Source: Oligoflexia bacterium (GTDB lineage: Bacteria > Bdellovibrionota > UBA1018). From it: a stretch of DNA of 19,448 nucleotides. Positions within the stretch are counted from its first letter, which is position 1; every line of letters begins with the position of its first letter. The notes below the pieces were generated by a model that saw only the letters and a list, made by a program, of their open reading frames with translations, searched no databases and had not been told where the DNA came from. Made by a program: the position numbers and the translations under genes. Where the stretch lies: the NCBI GenBank assembly GCA_025352185.1, contig JANXTV010000385.1, positions 1-19,448 on the forward strand, written 5' to 3'. Shown here in pieces: positions 16,345-19,448 of the stretch.

Positions 16345-17379
16345 TTACCAGGAGTAGCGCATTCCAACTTGGTGGAACGTGCCGCTGTCGAATCCGGTGT
16401 CAGCAGTGTCTGGGTTTCCGCCTACGGTGTTACCGAAAGCGTAGTCCATGTCGACTTTACCGACGTGGAAGGTACCGCCGACGCGAGCCGTGGTGGTCTT
16501 CGTCGAGTTGATGGTCGAAACCAGCGTGGTGGCAGCGCCAGCACGGAGGGTTAACCAGCTCGTCGCATCGGCTTCAACACCGACGTTTACTGGAAGTGCA
16601 GTGTAGGATTCGTTCGAGAACTTCACATCGCCCACTTTTTGGGAAACGTTCTGAACGTACACAGCGTAAACGAGGCGGGCGCCTTCGGCGAGTTTTGCCT
16701 CGCGTCCGAGACCAACCGTGAACGCGTTGATTTTACGTTCGATGGAAGAAGCTTCGTCTTTCTTCTTCGCTGCCGAATACGTAGCGTACGGAGTCCATTC
16801 ACCGTAGTGATAACGAACGCCGGCGTTCATGTTCGTGTACTTGGAGACTTTCGTTCCGTTCGTCTTGTCATCCGAAGCGATCGTGAATCCAACGAATGGA
16901 TCCAGGCCGGAGAACTGAGCGCCGAGGGTAGCGGACAGGTTGCTCTTCGACGTCGATGCCGCCGTAGGAGAAACCGCTGCCGTGTCTTGGCGACCGTAGT
17001 TCAGTCCGAGACCCCACTTCACGCCCATGTCGCCGCCGATGAGGAGGTCGATTACGGACTTGTTCGTGTCGGTGTCGAGGATGTTCGGGGTTGAGCCCGA
17101 ACGGTTGAACCAGAGTCCCATGTTCATGTTCATCATCGAGGAAACGAAACCGAATTCTGCGGTCGTGTTCGTGCCTTTTTCGAAGCCTGCCCAGTTCTTA
17201 TAGTCGTTAACGTAAGACGGGTTGTAGAACATGTTGTAAGCGGATTCGTAATAGTACGAACCTGCGTTTGCGCCGTTGCCGCCAGTTCCGAGGACGAGTT
17301 CGCGTGCTTTCGATGCGAACGCAGCCGACGAAGTCATCATTCCAGCAAGAACGAGTGCGGAAATAATACGTTTATTCAT
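16345..17379 (-). CDS. Outer-membrane beta-barrel protein, hypothetical
   Basis: 344 residues with a clear Sec signal peptide (cleavage likely after AFA, residue 22). An AGGGAGA ribosome-binding site lies 8 bases before the ATG at 17379. The mature sequence is a run of amphipathic strands with Tyr, Phe and Trp at likely girdle positions (for example FTVGLGREAKL, LVYAVYVQNVS, WLTLRAGAATTL, TTARVGGTFHVG), and it ends in RYSW, an aromatic C-terminus typical of BAM substrates. Ser, Thr and Lys are common in the loops. About 12-14 strands could fit the length. No ligand can be inferred and no named family is recognised. The gene stands alone, with its own terminator and probably its own promoter. 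Confidence 0.88.
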   Translation of the reverse strand: MNKRIISALVLAGMMTSSAAFASKARELVLGTGGNGANAGSYYYESAYNMFYNPSYVNDYKNWAGFEKGTNTTAEFGFVSSMMNMNMGLWFNRSGSTPNILDTDTNKSVIDLLIGGDMGVKWGLGLNYGRQDTAAVSPTAASTSKSNLSATLGAQFSGLDPFVGFTIASDDKTNGTKVSKYTNMNAGVRYHYGEWTPYATYSAAKKKDEASSIERKINAFTVGLGREAKLAEGARLVYAVYVQNVSQKVGDVKFSNESYTALPVNVGVEADATSWLTLRAGAATTLVSTINSTKTTTARVGGTFHVGKVDMDYAFGNTVGGNPDTADTGFDSGTFHQVGMRYSW

Positions 17380-17407
17380 GAAAAGTATCTCCCTATACAG
17401 AGTGTTG

Positions 17408-17437
17408 ATTAATCGCGTTCCAAATCTTCTTGATCAA
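17408..17437 (-). promoter_or_regulatory. Possible promoter of the outer-membrane protein gene
   Basis: On the minus strand, TTGATC (17437-17432) and ATTAAT (17413-17408) are 18 bp apart; each matches the sigma-70 consensus at 4 of 6 positions. The start site would fall near 17401, leaving a leader of about 20 nt containing the ribosome-binding site of the gene starting at 17379. The match is modest. Confidence 0.3.
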
Positions 17438-17513
17438 AAGCAGGCCAATAAAACGGCCACTTTCCTCTCCCATTCCGAAACCACTCTTCAATTGCTTGAG
17501 GGAGTGAACCTTT

Positions 17514-17774
17514 CGAAAGCTCGAGCCAGTTAGCCTTTCGCAGAGACAGCCTGAAAAGACCCCGACTCGGTAATACATTCGTGCGCGAGCAGAAATGCTT
17601 CGTTCATGGACTGCGTAGCGAACTACGCGGAACATGAACGACAGAGGAAGGCCGTTCAAACTGTACTGCTTTTGTCAGAAGAGCGAATGCTTACCCATAG
17701 CCTCAGGGGACCCAGGTCTAGTGTCAACTAGGAAACGCAACGCTAGGCCTAGTGGGTCGGGAAAAAAGCGACCC
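17514..17774 (+). ncRNA. Candidate structured RNA in a gene-free region
   Basis: The 399 bp between 17380 and 17778 hold no convincing gene but are dense in nested inverted repeats. Stems seen: CGAAAGCT/AGCTTTCG-like at 17514-17540 with one bulge; CCCGAC (17561-17566) with GTCGGG (17756-17761); GGTAA and CATTCG (17569-17581) with CGAATG and TTACC (17684-17695); AGCA-GAAA-TGCT (17588-17599); a 40-nt hairpin at 17601-17640; GACAGAGG with CTTTTGTC (17640-17676). The GAAA tetraloop and several G-U pairs favour the plus strand, because those pairs become A-C mismatches on the other strand. I recognise no known RNA family: no tmRNA, RNase P, SRP or riboswitch consensus is visible. No clear promoter or T-tract terminator is seen, so this is a hypothesis. 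Confidence 0.35.
17601..17640. repeat. 40-bp imperfect inverted repeat (long hairpin)
   Basis: Eight outer pairs (CGTTCATG with CATGAACG), a 2x2 internal loop, then C-G, a T-G wobble and six more pairs (GCGTAG with CTACGC) closing a CGAA loop. This is the strongest hairpin in the window and it lies centrally in the gene-free region. It has no T tract, so it is not a standard terminator. Confidence 0.85.
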
Positions 17775-17778
17775 TGCG

Positions 17779-18792
17779 TTAGAGTTTTCCGATCGCCCGA
17801 AGTGCCACGTAAGCACCCCCGAGTAGGCCCGCCTGGTTCTCTAATTTCGAAACGACAAGTTTCGGTTGGAGGTTCATCACGAGATTTCTTCGCTCGAGCA
17901 GTTTTGCGAGCTTTTTCTCGGCCTTTTTCAAGAAAAGATCGTGGGCGGCGGCAAAGCTTCCGGTAAATACAACGACTTCAGGATAAAAAAGGACGACAAA
18001 GTTATGGAGCGCGATCGAAAGCATTTCGGCGTACTCATCGAAAAGGGCGATGGCGGCGGCATCTCCTTCACGGGCGCGAGCCGCGATTTGCGGCGCATCA
18101 ATTATCTCATTTCCCAGTCGCTTGCGTCCTCGGTAAGCAAAAGACCGACCCGAGAGGTACGCTTCCGCGCATCCGATCTGTCCGCAGCCGCAAGGCGCGG
18201 ATTCATCGCCCGCTTTAATGATGATGTGCCCGCCCTCGGTATGCTGGAACCTTCCCCCGCGCACGAGTTCGCCGTTCGCAACCATCGCGGTTCCGAGTCC
18301 GGTACCGAGGGTAAGGATCATCGCGTTCTTCGTGTTCGACTTCAGACCCTTCCAAACTTCCGCGAGAATCGCCGCGGCCGCGTCGTTCTCGAGAATCACC
18401 TTCTTCTTTAGGCCTTTCGCGAGAATCGCGGCGAGGGGAACCTTTCCCCAGTGGCCGTCGGGCCCGGAGAAATTCGTGGGATCCAGGAGTTCACCCTTCA
18501 CCGGATCGAGGGGTCCGGCGCTCGCAATCCCGACGGCGGAAATCTTCGGGTACTTCGCGATCATTTCTTTTCCGAGGCGAATCAGTTGCTCCAGCGTCGC
18601 TTTCTTTCCCTGCTTAATGAAGGCGGCCTCACGGTGGAAAGCCAAAATCTTGCCGGTCGAATCGACCACCCCCACCGCGACTTTCGTTCCACCTAAATCG
18701 TAGGCGAGGACGATGGGATGTTTCGAAGTCACGAGTTTCGGTTCCTTCGGATTAGATTTTGGGGCGGACTTAGCCTTCGGCAACTTTTTCAT
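17779..18792 (-). CDS. ROK-family sugar kinase (glucokinase-like)
   Basis: 337 residues. The ATP-binding DLGGTK is near residue 32, the catalytic Asp sits in ILENDAAAA, LTLGTGLGTAMV is the second phosphate-binding loop, and the zinc site is complete: HTEGGH followed by CGCGQIGCAE with three Cys. These define ROK proteins; the absence of an N-terminal helix-turn-helix makes it a kinase and not a NagC/XylR-type repressor. Likely reaction: ATP-dependent phosphorylation of glucose or a related hexose in the cytoplasm. The exact sugar cannot be told. The ATG at 18792 gives a Lys/Pro-rich stretch of about 25 residues before the fold; a GTG about 20 codons later, with AAGGA upstream, is an alternative start. 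The gene is divergent from ftsK. Confidence 0.9.
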   Translation of the reverse strand: MKKLPKAKSAPKSNPKEPKLVTSKHPIVLAYDLGGTKVAVGVVDSTGKILAFHREAAFIKQGKKATLEQLIRLGKEMIAKYPKISAVGIASAGPLDPVKGELLDPTNFSGPDGHWGKVPLAAILAKGLKKKVILENDAAAAILAEVWKGLKSNTKNAMILTLGTGLGTAMVANGELVRGGRFQHTEGGHIIIKAGDESAPCGCGQIGCAEAYLSGRSFAYRGRKRLGNEIIDAPQIAARAREGDAAAIALFDEYAEMLSIALHNFVVLFYPEVVVFTGSFAAAHDLFLKKAEKKLAKLLERRNLVMNLQPKLVVSKLENQAGLLGGAYVALRAIGKL

Positions 18793-18863
18793 AGGGGAGG
18801 GTTCTCACCTAAATTCCTAAAAAAATCAAAAGCCTAAATGAAAGGGTCGTGTACCATGAGAGT

Positions 18864-19448
18864 ATGACGAAAAAGACAGTCCAAGGAAGGGCTGGCGCTT
18901 CCTCCCAGCCCCAGAAAAGCATTTCGGTCGAGATAGGGAGCATCCTCGTTTTCGCTTTCGCAATCTTCGCCCTCACGGCGCTCGCGACCTACCACCCGAC
19001 CGATCCCTCCTTCTTTACCGCTTCGACTGCGAAAGTAGCTAACGCGTGTGGGAGAGTGGGGGCCTACCTCGCCTCCGGATTCTTCGAGTGTTTCGGCATC
19101 GCCGCTTTCCTCGTACCGGCGGCTCTATTTTTTATCGCGGCTTCGATCTTTAGACGTGAAGGGGCGCTTCGCGTCCTCGGTACACTTTCTGGAATGACGG
19201 TCGCGGTTCTCTCGCTGACGGTTTTCCTCACCCTGCAGTGGAAATTCGTTCCATACGCCGGAACGGAGCTCCTCACCGGCGGCGCCTTCGGAGTGTGGTT
19301 TGCCGAAATTCTTTTACGTCAGTTTAATTCTACGGGATCAACCCTCGTATCTCTCGCGGTCTTTGCCCTTTCGCTCGCACTCTCGACGCCGATGTCGATT
19401 GCCGCTTTCGGCAGTCGCCTCTTCGGTTTCGCGCGCCTCATATTCGAG
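18864..19448 (+). CDS. ftsK: DNA translocase FtsK/SpoIIIE, N-terminal membrane domain (3'-partial)
   Basis: The ATG at 18864 opens a frame of 195 codons that runs off the window. After a short basic N-terminus come four likely membrane helices (near 23-42, 75-95, 105-125 and 150-185). The first loop holds YHPTDPSFF, matching the YSPLDPSW-type sequence after the first helix of FtsK proteins, followed by CGRVGAYLAS and FGIAAFLVPAALFF, and later GGAFGVWFAEILLRQFNSTG, all in the family order. Known role: septum-anchored hexameric motor that clears and unlinks chromosome ends at division. The motor and gamma domains lie beyond the window. It is divergent from the ROK kinase gene with 71 bp between; no strong promoter is seen there. 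Confidence 0.85.
   Translation, partial: MTKKTVQGRAGASSQPQKSISVEIGSILVFAFAIFALTALATYHPTDPSFFTASTAKVANACGRVGAYLASGFFECFGIAAFLVPAALFFIAASIFRREGALRVLGTLSGMTVAVLSLTVFLTLQWKFVPYAGTELLTGGAFGVWFAEILLRQFNSTGSTLVSLAVFALSLALSTPMSIAAFGSRLFGFARLIFE

Noticed and set aside
17393..17659. Minus-strand 88-residue open frame in the gene-free region
   Set aside because: Arg/Ser-rich shadow-like composition, no ribosome-binding site or known motif, and it runs through the strong inverted repeats.
17555..17700. 6S RNA, tmRNA or tracrRNA-like element on the minus strand (an ACCGAGTCGG stretch followed by TTTT is present)
   Set aside because: The stretch does not form the matching hairpin, no CRISPR repeats or cas genes are present, and neither a tmRNA tag nor a tRNA-like end is seen.
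17754..17774. GGGTCG/CGACCC hairpin just after the ROK gene as its terminator
   Set aside because: Read on the minus strand, the T run is in the loop and not after the stem, so it does not fit an intrinsic terminator.
17634..17966. Plus-strand 110-residue open frame overlapping the ROK gene 3' end
   Set aside because: Much of it is antisense to the well-supported ROK kinase, and its composition is that of a shadow frame.
1..19448. Insertion sequences, CRISPR arrays, phage genes or tRNA genes
   Set aside because: I saw no transposase, integrase, direct-repeat array or tRNA cloverleaf on either strand.

Overview
The window looks like the chromosome of a Gram-negative (diderm) bacterium: two predicted outer-membrane beta-barrels, two lipoproteins with lipoboxes, exported proteins with Sec signal peptides, an NtrB/NtrC-type two-component pair, EpmA and FtsK. 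The mix would fit a deltaproteobacterial-grade organism such as a Bdellovibrionota member, but this is a guess from gene content and I cannot confirm the taxon. Coding density is high and many genes are coupled by 4-bp ATGA or GTGA overlaps.

Layout. (1) 2-4646, plus strand: the 3' part of an RluA-family pseudouridine synthase, then two half-transporters that form a heterodimeric MdlAB/YheIH-type ABC exporter. (2) 4649-5899, minus strand: an EpmA-like lysyl-tRNA-synthetase paralogue that ends 2 bp from the exporter. (3) 5960-9924, plus strand: sensor kinase, NtrC-type regulator, Nudix hydrolase and a small outer-membrane protein. The first three are translationally coupled. The regulator lacks the GAFTGA loop normally needed to contact sigma-54. 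(4) 9934-16289: the most unusual part. A minus-strand lipoprotein with a LOG/SLOG-like fold is divergent from a plus-strand operon of three exported proteins: a lipoprotein beta-carbonic anhydrase, an unrecognised 655-residue protein, and an adenosine-deaminase-like enzyme with a C-terminal LOG/SLOG-like domain. (5) 16345-17379, minus strand: an outer-membrane beta-barrel with a good intrinsic terminator. (6) 17380-17778: a 399-bp region without a convincing gene but rich in nested inverted repeats, possibly a structured RNA. (7) 17779-18792, minus strand: a ROK-family sugar kinase. (8) 18864 to the end: the N-terminal membrane domain of FtsK.

The best candidate for an undescribed system is region 4. 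All four products should leave the cytoplasm. Two of them seem to share a nucleotide-binding Rossmannoid domain, and one adds a deaminase core. The divergent promoter region contains two abutting perfect palindromes. A role in envelope-located purine nucleoside or nucleotide processing is my inference and has not been shown.
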